Assembly (NCBI GenBank): GCA_009667805.1
Contig: CM019064.1
Coordinates: forward strand, 112,690,328-112,754,327
Length of the DNA stretch: 64,000 nt
Reading direction: 5' to 3'
DNA from: Leptobrachium leishanense
Taxonomy: Eukaryota; Chordata; Amphibia; Anura; Megophryidae
Shown here: in pieces, positions 23,881 to 36,485 of the stretch
Layout of the letters: every line of letters starts with the position of its first letter
Position numbering within the stretch: the first letter of the stretch is position 1
The notes under the pieces: generated by a model
Told to the model about the DNA's origin: nothing
The model's database searches: none
Seen by the model: the letters and a program-made list of their open reading frames with translations, nothing else
Made by a program: the position numbers and the translations under genes

Positions 23881-25455
23881 TTGAGTCTCCCTAGGGGTTC
23901 TGAGACTTGGTTACACAGTGGAATGTGGTCTGATTGACACGTAGGAGAGAGCTAAGTGTGTGCACATAGGTCAAAAAAAGGTGGTTAGAGAGGGGGTGAT
24001 AGGTGCAACTGAGTGTTTCCAGTGTGTGGCACCTGCTGTGACCATATGGTGTATATTTTATGGAATAAAATATATTATGGTAAGCGTATGCACGTGAAAT
24101 TTAGTCATATTCGTAAGCACAAGCATGGCTTTAGAAAGACACATTTATTTTAATTTAATTATACAAACTGCATTTAATAATATATAATTTATATATAGGA
24201 AATGTTAGAAATGTATATACACATGCAATAAAAAAAACATTTATGCAATTGATGAAATAGTTTTACCTTGAAGAATTGTGTGTGTGTATAATTAAAATAA
24301 ATTAGTAAGGGGTTAATGGGACAGGTTTTACTGAAAAAAGATTGACATAGGTTTTTGGAATGAAGGGTTAATATGGGACTGCAGGATTTTAGAGGTGTTT
24401 TGTGCAGGGTTACTTGAGGGCTGCAGTCAGTAAGGGGTTAATGTTTAAGTCAGGGCTGCAGGTTGCATTGTGATGAGTGAATAGGGGCTGCAGGGTCTTA
24501 GAGGTGTTTTGTATTGGGGCTGCAGTCAGTAAGGGTTAAATAGTTGGGGCTGTGGATGAGAGGGTTAATTGTGTTCTGCTTTGGTCACACTCTCATGCTC
24601 CTGCTGGACTTCACACATAGAGCAGCTGTCACTTTAAACAATGGGAGGAGCTGCTTCTCTGCACGGATGGGCTTTCAGCTCCACAGCAGGGGGGGAGGGG
24701 TCGGCTACAGAGAGGAGGTGGGGAAGCAGACACAGCTTGATGCAACTAGTCTCCCAGCACAGACAGACACCAGAGAGGGGAATTCAACCAGGGAGGAATA
24801 ATGGAGGAGCTGGAGGGGGCGTGGCCAGTGAATCGATTAGCAGCCTGAGAAGATCGATGCAGCATCGTGGAAGGAAGCATCTCGATGCATCAGGGAAACG
24901 ATTATATTTTACAGCCCTACCAGTTGGGACTGAAAAGTCCTTCTATTATATTAAATATTTACGTGATTAAAGGGACACTACCACTAACAAGCTGTAACAA
25001 GGTTACTTGTTCATTACAAAATAACACATTACAAAACACAAGTCATCTTTTTGGTCTTTGAAGTAATTGCATATAAAAAGAAACAATAAAGTTAGGTGTT
25101 TATCTCCTGTTTCCATATTGTGGATTATTCCCATGATGCAACAGTTAACAAAATCTTATGGCAAGTCTCGCTTTACAGCTGTGGGATAAAACAGCAATGA
25201 AGAGGCAATGCGTGGTGGAAGGAATGTTTAGACTGCAGGGGATCTATTGTGTTGTATAATCTAGCCAGCGATAAGAGATGGCAGATGAATGGGTTCTGAT
25301 AGAGGACTTTCAGCACTGAATGGTACACCTGGTGATGACATTTATATATATTCCACACAATGCAAGTCAATCGGCTAATTTTCTGGACCTCTGACCAATA
25401 GAGTTCATTCTATTCCCAATGTCCCACGGTGAGGAACAAGTGCTGTAAAGATACT

Positions 25456-26186
25456 GGCCCCTATCACCTCCCTACAGCTAAAACGGAGATACTAAAGGGA
25501 AAAAAATGAACATTCGCTAATCTCCCCTTAGCGTCCCCGTTTTACCTGTAGATTATGGGGCAGGAGATGAGTCCAGCATCCTGACCTGTAGCGGCTGCTA
25601 GGTTCCAGGAAGCTCGGGGCAGTGCTAAAGTGACATCGCAATGGACTCCACAGAGGCTTTTGCTCCCGGGTCACATGACTGGCATGTTCTCATGTCTCTA
25701 CGGAGTGATCGTGGAGGGAGACTAGGGACTTTTTTCCCCCAGTCTCAATCTGCTCCCAGCAGCCAGAAGTGGCAGATTGGGCTGCCGTTCTAGCCGCAGG
25801 ATGAGAGGTGAGAATTTGATTTTTTTGGGGGGGGGGGGGGTTCCAGCTGCTGCTGATTTTGCAGAAGCAGAACCACTTAGCTACAGCTCTAAGATGTAGC
25901 AAACGTTTTCAGTTAGCAACAGCAAATCGTAACTAGCGTTAGGACTTTGTGATCCTAATGCTAATGACTGATCGCTTACACTTTGCGCTCCCCATGTTAA
26001 GTATAGGGAGCACAAAGTATAGTAAGCTTTGCGCTAAAAAGCGCTAATACATAGGCGCTAATGGATTTTTTTAACCCATTAGCGAATGAGAGGTGATGTG
26101 TGCGGCACGCTATCACCTCAATTAACCTAGCACTAATGCAAAGTTATGTGAATGCTAACGCGAGCGTTAAGGAGGTGATAGTGCCC
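25456..26186. mobile_element. 0.73-kb TIR element with GGCCCCTATCACC ends
   Basis: The left end GGCCCCTATCACCTCC and the right end GGAGGTGATAGTGCCC are inverted. ACT flanks both sides (25453-25455 and 26187-26189). Internal near-palindromic blocks such as 'gcgctaatggattttttta' and 'ttagcgtccccgttttac' recur in 51783-52505 and 4325-4635. Non-coding. Confidence 0.7.
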
Positions 26187-26420
26187 ACTACAGGCAGGGC
26201 CGTCTTTAGCGCGGGGCAAAAGGGGCAGCTGCCCCGGGCCCAGTCATTGCTATGGGGCCCAAGGCAGCTGCTCCCAGCCTGCAAAAATCATGGCATCGCG
26301 TGCTGTGTAAGGACATGTCATGTGACCGCAGAGAGGAGGTGAGGCCTCGCGAGAGATTTGGTTGGCTCCTCCCCTCCTCTTCAATATGCAGTTCCCCTTC
26401 TCTCGCCGGTTCCCGGCTGG

Positions 26421-29400
26421 GTATGTGATGCACTGCTGGGCATGTGAAACTCTGCTGGGCATGATGTGATGGGAAGTGAAACTCTGCTGGGCATGATGTG
26501 ATGGGCATGTGAAACTCTGCTGGGCATGATGTGATGTGATGGGCAAGTGAAACTCTGCTGGGCGTGATGTGATGGGCAAGTGAAACTCTACTGGGTATGA
26601 TGTGATGGGAAGTGAAACTCTGCTGGGTGTGATGTGATGGGCATGTGAAACTCTGCTGGGCATGATGTGATGTGATGGGTAGTGAAACTCTGCTGGGCAC
26701 GATGTGATGGGTAGTGAAACTCTGCTGGGTGTAATGTGATGGGCATGTGAAACTATGCTGGGCATGATGGGATGTGATGGAAAGTGAAACTGCTGGGCAT
26801 GATGTGATGTGATGGGAAGTGAAACTCTGCTGGGCACAATGTGATGGGTAGTGAAACTCTGCTGGGTGTGATGTGATGGGCATGTGAAACTGCTGGGCAT
26901 GATGTGATGGGAAGTGAAACTCTGCTGGGCATGATGTGATGGGAAGTGAAACTCTGCTGGGCATGATGTGATGGGCATGTGAAACTCTGCTGGGCATGAT
27001 GTGATGGGCATATGAAACTCTGCTGGGCATGATGTGATGGGCATGTGAAGCTCTACTGGGCATGATGTGATGTGATGGGCAAGTGAAACTCTGCTGGGCG
27101 TGATGTGATGGGCAAGTGAAGCTCTACTGGGCATGATGTGATGGGAAGTGAAACTCTGCTGGGTGTGATGTGATGGGCATGTGAAACTCTGCTGGGCATG
27201 ATGGCATGTGATGGGAAGTGAAACTCTGCTGGGCATGATGTGATGGGAAGTGAAACTCTGCTGGGCATGATGTGATGGGCATGTGAAACTCTGCTGGGCA
27301 TGATGTGATGTGATGGGAAAGTGAAACTGCTGGGCATGATGTGATGTGATGGGAAGTGAAACTCTGCTGGGCACGATGTGATGGGTAGTGAAACTCTGCT
27401 GGGTGTGAGGTGATGGGCATGTGAAACTCTGCTGGGCGTGATGGGATGTGATGGGAAGTAAAACTCTGCTGGGCATGATGTGATGGGAAGTGAAACTCTG
27501 CTGGGCATGATGTGATGGGCATGTGAAACTCTGCTGGGCATGATGTGATGTGATGGGCATGTGAAACTCTGCTGGGCATGATGTGATGGGCATGTGAAAC
27601 TCTGCTGGGCATGATGTGATGTGATGGGCATGTGAAACTCTGCTGGGCATGATGGGATGTGATGGAAAGTGAAACTGCTGGGCATGATGTGATGTGATGT
27701 GAAGTGAAACTCTGCTGGGCACAATGTGATGGGTAGTGAAACTCTGCTGGGCGTGATGTGATGGGCAAGTGAAGCTCTACTGGGCATGATGGCATGTGAT
27801 GGGAAGTGAAACTCTGCTGGGCATGATGTGATGGGTAGTGAAACTCTGCTGGGCACGATGTGATGGGTAGTGAAACTCGGCTGGGTGTGATGTGATGGGC
27901 ATGTGAAACTCTGCTGGGCATGATGGGATGTGATGGGAAGTGAAACTCTGCTGGGCATGATGTGATGGGAAGTGAAACTCTGCTGGGCATGATGTGATGG
28001 GCATGTGAAACTCTGCTGGGCATGATGTGATGTGATGGGCAAGTGAAACTCTGCTGGGCGTGATGTGATGGGCAAGTGAAGCTCTACTGGGCATGATGTG
28101 ATGTGATGGGAAGTGAAACTCTGCTGGGTGTGATGTGATGGGCATGTGAAACTCTGCTGGGCATGATGGCATGTGATGGGAAGTGAAACTCTGCTGGGCA
28201 TGATGTGATGGGAAGTGAAACTCTGCTGGGCATGATGTGATGGGCATGTGAAACTCTGCTGGGCATGATGTGATGTGATGGGCATGTGAAACTCTGCAGG
28301 GCATGATGGGATGTGATGGAAAGTGAAACTGCTGGGCATGATGTGATGTGATGTGAAGTGAAACTCTGCTGGGCACAATGTGATGGGTAGTGAAACTCTG
28401 CTGGGCGTGATGTGATGGGCAAGTGAAGCTCTACTGGGCATGATGGCATGTGATGGGAAGTGAAACTCTGCTGGGCATGATGTGATGGGTAGTGAAACTC
28501 TGCTGGGCACGATGTGATGGGTAGTGAAACTCGGCTGGGTGTGATGTGATGGGCATGTGAAACTCTGCTGGGCATGATGGGATGTGATGGAAAGTGAAAC
28601 TGCTGGGCATGATGTGATGTGATGTGAAGTGAAATTCTGCTGGGCACAATGTGATGGGTAGTGAAACTCTGCTGGGCGTGATGTGATGGGCAAGTGAAGC
28701 TCTACTGGGCATGATGGCATGTGATGGGAAGTGAAACTCTGCTGGGCATGATGTGATGGGTAGTGAAACTCTGCTGGGCACGATGTGATGGGTAGTGAAA
28801 CTCGGCTGGGTGTGATGTGATGGGCATGTGAAACTCTGCTGGGCATGATGGGATGTGATGGAAAGTGAAACTGCTGGGCATGATGTGATGTGATGGGAAG
28901 TGAAACTCTGCTGGGCACAATGAGATGGGTAGTGAAACTCTGCTGGGTGTGATGTGAAGGGCATGTGAAACTCTGCTGGGCATGATGGGATGTGATGGGA
29001 AGTGAAACTCTGCTGGGCATGATGTGATGGGAAGTGAAACTCTGCTGGGCATAATGTGATGGGCATGTGAAACTCTGCTGGGCATGATGTGATGTGATGG
29101 GCATGTGAAACTCTGCTGGGCATGATGTGATGTGATGGGCATGTGAAACTCTGCTGGGCATGATGTGATGGGCATGTGAAACTCTGCTGGGCATGATGTG
29201 ATGTGATGGGCAAGTGAAACTCTGCTGGGCGTGATGTGATGGGCAAGTGAAGCTCTACTGGGCATGATGTGATGTGATGGGAAGTGAAACTCTGCTGGGT
29301 GTGATGTGATGGGCATGTGAAACTGTGCTGGGCATGATGGCATGTGATGGGAAGTGAAACTCTGCTGGGCATGATGTGATGGGAAGTGAAACTCTGCTGG

Positions 29401-32400
29401 GCATGATGTGATGGGCATGTGAAACTCTGCTGGGCATGATGTGATGTGATGGGCATGTGAAACTCTGCAGGGCATGATGTGATGGGCATGTGAAACTATG
29501 CTGGGCATGATGTGATAGGCATGTGAAACTCTGCTGGCGTGATGGGTAGTGAAACTCTGCTGGGCGTGATGTGATGGGCATGTGAAACTCTGCTGGACAT
29601 GATGTGATGGGCATGCAAAACTCTGCAGGGCATGATGTGATGTGATGGGCATGTGAAACTCTGCTGGGCATGGTGTGATAGGCATGTGAAACTCTGCTGG
29701 GCATGATGTGATGGGTAGTGAAACTCTGCTGGGCGTGATGTGATGGGCATGTGAAACTCTGCTGGGCATGATGTGATGTGATGGGCATGTTAAACTCTGC
29801 TGGGCATGATGTGATGTGATGGGCATGTGAAACTCTGCTGGGCACAATGTGATGGGTAGTGAAACTATGCTGGGTGTGATGTGATGGGCATGTGAAACTC
29901 TGCTGGGCATGATGGGATGTGATGGGAAGTGAAACTCTGCTGGGCATGATGTGATGGGAAGTGAAACTCTGCTGGGCATGATGTGATGGGCATGTGAAAC
30001 TCTGCTGGGCATGATGTGATGGGCATGTGAAACTCTGCAGGGCATGATGTGATGGGCATGTGAAACTATGCTGGGCATGATGTGATAGGCATGTGAAACT
30101 CTGCTGGCATGATGTGATGGGTAGTGAAACTCTGCTGGGCGTGATGTGATGTGATGGGCATGTGAAACTCTGCTGGGCATGATGTGATGGGCATGTGAAA
30201 CTCTGCTGGGCATGATGTGATAGGCATGTGAATCTCTGCTGGGCATGATGTGATGGGTAGTGAAACTCTGCTGGGCGTGATGTGATGGGCATGTGAAACT
30301 CTGCTGGGCATGAAATAACAACAAAATAGCAAAACAAGAGGACATAGTCTTAGATTAGAGGGGCAAAGGTTTAAAAGTAACATCAGGAAGCATTATTTTA
30401 CTGAGAGGGTGGTGGATACATGGAACAGTCTTCCAGTAGAAGTGGTAGAGGCCAAAACAGTAATTGAATTTAAGCAAGCATGGGATAGGCATAAGGCTAT
30501 CCTAAACAAAAGATAAATCCAGGTAAAGTATCCATGTAATTGGGCAGACTAGATGGGCCGAAAGGTTCTTATCTGCCGACATTTTTCTATGTTTCTATGT
30601 TTCTATGATGTGATGTTATGGGCATGTGAAACTCTGCTGGGCATGATGTGATGGGAAGTGAAACTCTGCTGGGCATGATGTGATGGGCATGTGAAACTCT
30701 GCTGGGCGTGATGGGCATGTGATGGGCATGTGAAACTCTGCTGGGTATGATGTGATGGGAAGTGAAACTCTGCTGGGCATGATGTGATGTGATGGGAAGT
30801 GAAACTCTGCTGGGCATGATGTGATGGGAAGTGAAACTCTGCTGGGCATGATGTGATGGGCATGTGAAACTCTGCTGGGCATGATGTGATGGGCATGTGA
30901 AACTCTGCAGGGCATGATGTGATGGGCATGTGAAACTATGCTGGGCATGATGTGATAGGCATGTGAAACTCTGCTGGCATGATGTGATGGGTAGTGAAAC
31001 TCTGCAGGGCATGATGTGATGTGATGGGCATGTGAAACTCTGCTGGGCATGGTGTGATAGGCATGTGAAACTCTGCTGGGCATGATGTGATGGGTAGTGA
31101 AACTCTGCTGGGCGTGATGTGATGGGCATGTGAAACTCTGCTGGGCATGATGTGATGTGATGGGCATGTTAAACTCTGCTGGGCATGATGTGATGTGATG
31201 GGCATGTGAAACTCTGCTGGGCACAATGTGATGGGTAGTGAAACTCTGCTGGGTGTGATGTGATGGGCATGTGAAACTCTGCTGGGCATGATGGGATGTG
31301 ATGGGAAGTGAAACTCTGCTGGGCATGATGTGATGGAAGTGAAACTCTGCTGGGCATGATGTGATGGGCATGTGAAACTCTGCTGAGCATGATGTGATGG
31401 GCATGTGAAACTCTGCAGGGCATGATGTGATGGGCATGTGAAACTATGCTGGGCATGATGTGATAGGCATGTGAAACTCTGCTGGGCATGATGTGATGGG
31501 TAGTGAAACTCTGCTGGGCGTGATGTGATGGGCATGTGAAACTCTGCTGGGCATGATGTGATGTGATGGGCATGTTAAACTCTGCTGGGCATGATGTGAT
31601 GTGATGGGCATGTGAAACTCTGCTGGGCATGGTGTGATAGGCATGTGAAACTCTGCTGGGCATGATGTGATGGGTAGTGAAACTCTGCTGGGCGTGATGT
31701 GATGGGCATGTGAAACTCTGCTGGGCATGATGTGATGTGATGGGCATGTTAAACTCTGCTGGGCATGATGTGATGTGATGGGCATGTGAAACTCTGCTGG
31801 GCACAATGTGATGGGTAGTGAAACTCTGCTGGGTGTGATGTGATGGGCATGTGAAACTCTGCTGGGCATGATGGGATGTGATGGGAAGTGAAACTCTGCT
31901 GGGCATGATGTGATGGGAAGTGAAACTCTGCTGGGCATGATGTGATGGGCATGTGAAACTCTGCTGGGCATGATGTGATGGGCATGTGAAACTCTGCAGG
32001 GCATGATGTGATGGGCATGTGAAACTATGCTGGGCATGATGTGATAGGCATGTGAAACTCTGCTGGCATGATGTGATGGGTAGTGAAACTCTGCTGGGCG
32101 TGATGTGATGTGATGGGCATGTGAAACTCTGCTGGGCATGATGTGATGGGCATGTGAAACTCTGCTGGGCATGATGTGATAGGCATGTGAAACTCTGCTG
32201 GGCATGATGTGATGGGTAGTGAAACTCTGCTGGGCGTGATGTGATTGGCATGTGAAACTCTGCTGGGCATGATGTGATGTGATGGGCATGTTAAACTCTG
32301 CTGGGCATGATGTGATGTTATGGGCATGTGAAACTCTGCTGGGCATGATGTGATGGGAAGTGAAACTCTGCTGGGCATGATGTGATGGGCATGTGAAACT

Positions 32401-32683
32401 CTGCTGGGCGTGATGGGCATGTGATGGGCATGTGAAACTCTGCTGGGTATGATGTGATGGGAAGTGAAACTCTGCTGGGCATGATGTGATGTGATGGGAA
32501 GTGAAACTCTGCTGGGCATGATGTGATGGGAAGTGAAACTCTGCTGGGCATGATGTGATGTGATGGGAAGTGAAACTCTGCTGGGCGTGATGTGATGGGC
32601 ATGTGAAACTCTGCTGGGCATGATTGGATGGGCATGTGAAACTCTGCTGGGCATGTGATGTGCTGGGCATGTGAAACCCTGCT
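26421..32683. repeat. 33-bp satellite array with higher-order structure
   Basis: The main monomer contains 'gaaactctgctgggcatgat' followed by 'gtgatgggcatgt'. Variants of 32 bp (gggaagtg and gggtagtg forms) and forms with an extra GTGAT alternate. By length there are roughly 170-190 units. Blocks of variants repeat in the same order: the rare 'catggtgtgatagg' variant occurs at 29671, 31050 and 31630, and the last two start nearly identical 580-bp stretches. A CR1 fragment interrupts the array at 30314-30607. Confidence 0.95.
30314..30607 (+). mobile_element. CR1 LINE 3' fragment inside satellite
   Basis: It matches the 3' end of the CR1 at 33567-36955, encoding the last ~60 residues of the reverse transcriptase frame, then 'gatgggccgaaaggttctta' and TTTCTATG repeats typical of CR1 3' ends. 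It is in plus orientation and 5'-truncated, as usual for LINE insertions. Confidence 0.9.
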
Positions 32684-32905
32684 GGGTATGTCAGATTCTG
32701 GGCTCTGCTGGGTATGTCAGATTCTGGGCTCTGCTGGGTTGCTGGGTATGTCAGATTCTGGCCTCTGCTGGGTATGTCAGATTCTGGGCTCTGCTGGGTA
32801 TGTCAGATTCTGGCGTCTGCTGGATATGTCAGATTCTGGGCTCTGCTGGGTATGTCAGATTCTGGGCTCTGCTGGGTATATCAGATTCTGGGGTCTGTCT
32901 GGGTA
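32684..32905. repeat. 26-bp minisatellite
   Basis: About nine units of 'gggtatgtcagattctgggc' plus 'tctgct' follow the 33-bp array directly. The shared 'ctctgctggg' core suggests it derives from, or seeded, the larger array. Confidence 0.9.
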
Positions 32906-33643
32906 CATAAAATTCTGTGAGTTTAATTTCCTATTAGCAGTACAACTATGAGTATAAAAATTAAAATCTAACACTATGCAGCGCTGTTGTTCACTGGCTA
33001 GCTCAGTTATACACTTATACACACCTCACATTACTGTATCACAGAGCTCCACAGCAATAAAATTCTAATGTACGGTGTGTATGAGTGTTTGAATTTTATT
33101 GCTGTGGCGCACTGTGATACGCTCATACATGCTGCGTTTTTTTGGGGGGCAGCATTTCATCCTTAATAAATAAATACACACAGAGATATTGTGTTTTTAC
33201 AGTATGTGTAATTGGTTTAAACAATTGTAAAATATAATGATTTAGTTGATTTTAGTTTTAGGAGACAAGTCTATGTGTGTGGCTATTTTGGAGTTGGAGT
33301 GGAGAGAAAAATTTCAAGGGGGGGGCCCAAGAAAATATTTGCCCAGGGCCCAGTCAATATTATAGACGGCCCTGACTACGGGGGGCAGTTTCCAACACAA
33401 AAGATCACAAAATGCATGCACCCAGTAACACATATAGAGTAAATATTTTCTTATCTAAACAAACATGAGAAAAACAAAGCACATGTAAGATATCAGCAAC
33501 ATAAAATAAACAAAATAAGAACAGTTCATTTTTTGGTGGTAGTGTCACTTTAAGAAGACTTCATTGAAACATAGAAAATGTCGGCAGATAAGAACCTTTC
33601 GGCCCATCTAGTCTGCCCAATTACATGGATACTTTACCTGGAT

Positions 33644-36423
33644 TTATCTTTTGTTTAGGATAGCCTTATGCCTATCCCATGGCTGCTTAAATTCAATTAC
33701 TGCTTTGGCCTCTACCACTTCTACTGGTAGGTTGTTCCATGTATCCACCACCCTCTCAGTAAAATAATGCTTCCTGATGTTATTTTTAAACCTTTGCCCC
33801 TCTAATCTAAGACTATGTCCTCTTGTTTTGCTACTTTGTTTCCTTTTAAATATACTCCCTTCCTCTACCTTGTGGATTCCCTTTACGCATTTAAATGTTT
33901 CTATCATATCTCCTCTGTCTCGTCTTTTTTCCAAGCTATACATGTTAAGATCATTAAGCCTTTCCTGGTAACTTTTCTCATTCAAGCCGTACACCATTTT
34001 AGTAGTCCTTCTCTGAACTCTCTCTAAGGTGTCTCTATCCTTCTGGAGATACAGTTTCCAGTACTGCACACAATACTCCAAGTGAGGTCTCACCAGTGCT
34101 CTGTACAGTGGCATGAGCACTTCCCTTTTCCTACTGCTAATACCTCTCCCTACACAACCAAGCATTCTGCTAGCATTTCCTGCTGCTCTATTACATTGAC
34201 TACTTACCCTTAGATCCTCTGCAATAATAACCCCTAAATCCCAACCCTCAGATGTTGAGGTTAGGACTGTATCAAATATTCTATATTCAGCTTGGGTTTT
34301 TATGCCCCAGGTGCATTATCTTGCACTTATCCACATTAAAGCTCAATTGCCACAGCTCCGACCATTTTTTTAGTTTACCTAAATCATTTGTCATTTGTCT
34401 GATCCCTCCAGGAACGTCAACCCTGTTGCAAATCTTTGTGTCATCAGCAAAAAGACATACTTTACCATCAATACCTTCTGCAATATCACTAATAAAAATA
34501 TTAAAGAGAATGGGTCCAAGTACTGACCCCTGGGGTACCCCACTGGTAACAAGACCTTGCGCCGAATAAACTCCATTTACCACAACCCTCTGTTGCCTGT
34601 CACTCAGCCACTGCCTAATCCAACAATATTGGAATCCAAGATCAAAGATTGCAATTTATTGATAAGCCTTCTATGTGGAACAGTATCAAGAGCCTTACTG
34701 AAATCTAAATAAGCAATGTCTACTGCACCACCTTTGTCTATTATTTTTCAATTTTCCAATCAAAAAAATCAATAAGATTAGTTTGGCATGATCTCCCTGA
34801 GGTAAACCCATGTTGTTTCTGATCCTGTAATCTATGTGTTTTTAGATGTTCAACAATCCTTTCCTTTAACATGGTTTCCATTAATTTCCCCACTACTGAC
34901 GTAAGACTAACTGGCCTATAGTTCTCCGATTCCTCCCTACTACCCTTCGTGTAAATGGGCACAACATTTGCTTATTTCCAGTCTTCTGGGACGACTCCCA
35001 TTAACAAGGATTGGTTAAATAAATCTGTTAACGGTTTTGCTATTACACCACTGAGCTCTTTTAATAACTTAGGGTGGATCCCATCAGGCCCCATTGATTT
35101 ATTTGTCTTTACTTTAGACAGCTGCTGTAGAACCTCCTCCTCTGTAAACTCATATGTAAATGTCTCTTTAGTGTTCTCTCCTAACTGAGGTCCCTTTCCT
35201 TCCTTTTCTTCTGCAAAGACTGAACAAAACTATTCATTGAGGCAGTCAGCGAGACTTTTATCCTCTTCTACATACCTTCCTTCCTTTGTTTTTCATCTAA
35301 CTAATCTTTGTTTTACTTTTCTTTTCTCGTTTATGTATCTAAAAAATGTTTTGTCCCCCTTTTTTACTGACTGAGCTATTTTCTCTTATGCGTCTGCTTT
35401 GAAAGCTCTTATAAATTGCTTTGCCTCTTTCTGCCTAATCTTATAGGTTTGCCTATCTTCTTCACTCTGAGTTTTTTTATAATTATTGAATGCTATCTTT
35501 TTGTTCTTCACTATTTTGGCCACTTCTGTAGAGTACCACAGTGGTTTCTTCCCTTTTTTTGTTTTTGCTAACAAGCCGAATGCAATTGCCTGTGGCCTTC
35601 AATAATGCCTCCTTTGAATAATCCCATTTCTCCTGGACTCCCTTTAATTTCCTCCAGTCTGATAATGACTCATTAATACAAAATCTCATTTTAGAAAAAT
35701 CTGTTTTTTTTAAAGTCTAAAACTTTTGTTTTTATGTGGTGCGGCTCCATCCCTGTTCTTATATTAAACCACACTGACTGGTGATCACTAGATCCCAAAT
35801 TTTCACCTACAACAACGTCTGATACCAAACCTCCATTTGTGAGTATTAAATCCAATATGGCCTCTTTACGGGTCGGCTCCTCAACTACTTGTGTTAGAGA
35901 TAATCCCAGTAGGGAGTTTAGAATATTTGTACTCCTGGTGCACCCAGCTATTTTGGTTTTCCAGTTCACATCAGGAAGATTAAAATCCCCCATGATAATA
36001 ACTTCCTTCATTGTCATTTTGGCTATTTCCTCAAACAGCAGATTATCTAGCTCTTCTACTTGTCCAGGGGGTCTATAGATCACACCTACACGAGCTACTG
36101 TATGATTACCAAATGTTAACGTAACCCAAACTGACTATGTTCACCTCGCTGACTTTTATTTGGTTCGTTTTTATGTTGTTTTTCACATACAGGGCCACTC
36201 CTCCTCCTTTCCTACCTTCTCTGTCTTTTCTATATAAAGAGTACCCCGGTATTGTTATGTCCCAGTTATTTTTCTCACTGAACCATGTCTCAGTAACCGC
36301 CACTAAATCTACTTTTTCAGCTGCCATCATTGCCTCCAGTTCATTGATTTTATTGACTAAACAGCGAGCATTTATAGACACGACTCTGAATTTGTCATTT
36401 TTTACCCCGCATGTTGCCTGCAC
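33644..36423 (-). pseudogene. CR1 ORF2: AP endonuclease and reverse transcriptase
   Basis: ORF2 would nick the target and prime reverse transcription there. The endonuclease part shows VVSINARCLVNKINELEAM, VTETW, GDFNLPDVNW and SDHQSVWF. The reverse transcriptase shows NYRPVSLTSVVGKLME, GVPQGSVLGPILFN and the catalytic FADDTK. The C-terminal part includes RRDRGDMIETFKC and RVVDTWNNLPVEVVEAK and stops at 33644. The frame changes at least six times (near 36100, 35690, 35570, 34740, 34590 and 34280), so it is inactive. Confidence 0.9.
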
Positions 36424-36485
36424 CCTCAGATTTAGTTTTGGGGGACAATCGGGCAGATTGTTTTTTACCCTTTTGTCCCCCCTTC

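Larger units (their letters stand above)
23232..24919. mobile_element. hAT-type non-autonomous element with internal minisatellite
   Basis: The ends TAGGACTGC and ACAGCCCTA are inverted. A perfect 8-bp duplication, CCAGTTGG, lies at 23224-23231 and 24920-24927. The 1.69-kb interior has ATCGAT-rich termini, a ~55-bp tandem repeat, a SINE tail and a GT-rich body with no transposase. Its right-end arm is the unit found duplicated in the palindrome at 2213-3105. Confidence 0.85.
26195..33374. mobile_element. 7.2-kb hAT-type element filled with satellite
   Basis: The termini CAGGGCCGTCT (left) and AGACGGCCCTG (right) are inverted, with subterminal GGGCCCAGTCA on each side. An 8-bp duplication, ACTACRGG, lies at 26187-26194 and 33375-33382 with one mismatch. 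About 6.2 kb of the interior is a 33-bp tandem array. A 26-bp array, diverged 55-bp units and unique sequence fill 32684-33374. No transposase. The whole behaves as a non-autonomous element that has accumulated a giant satellite. Confidence 0.8.
24967..33553. mobile_element. TTAA-type element holding two nested insertions
   Basis: The left end TTAAAGGGACACTACCAC (24967) and right end GTGGTAGTGTCACTTTAA (to 33553) are inverted repeats with TTAA targets, as in T2/Kolobok elements. The element's own sequence is 24967-25455 and 33383-33553. An uninterrupted relative in reverse orientation at 51262-51782 joins the two parts directly, which shows that the DNA between is inserted. Open frames here do not resemble a transposase. 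Confidence 0.75.

Noticed and set aside
26206..32670. Long overlapping minus-strand frames (up to 713 codons) as genes
   Set aside because: They are translations of a 33-bp tandem repeat, open in all three frames with no domain, so I treat them as satellite by-products.
26421..32683. CRISPR-like array
   Set aside because: Units are contiguous with no unique spacers, and the genome is clearly eukaryotic.
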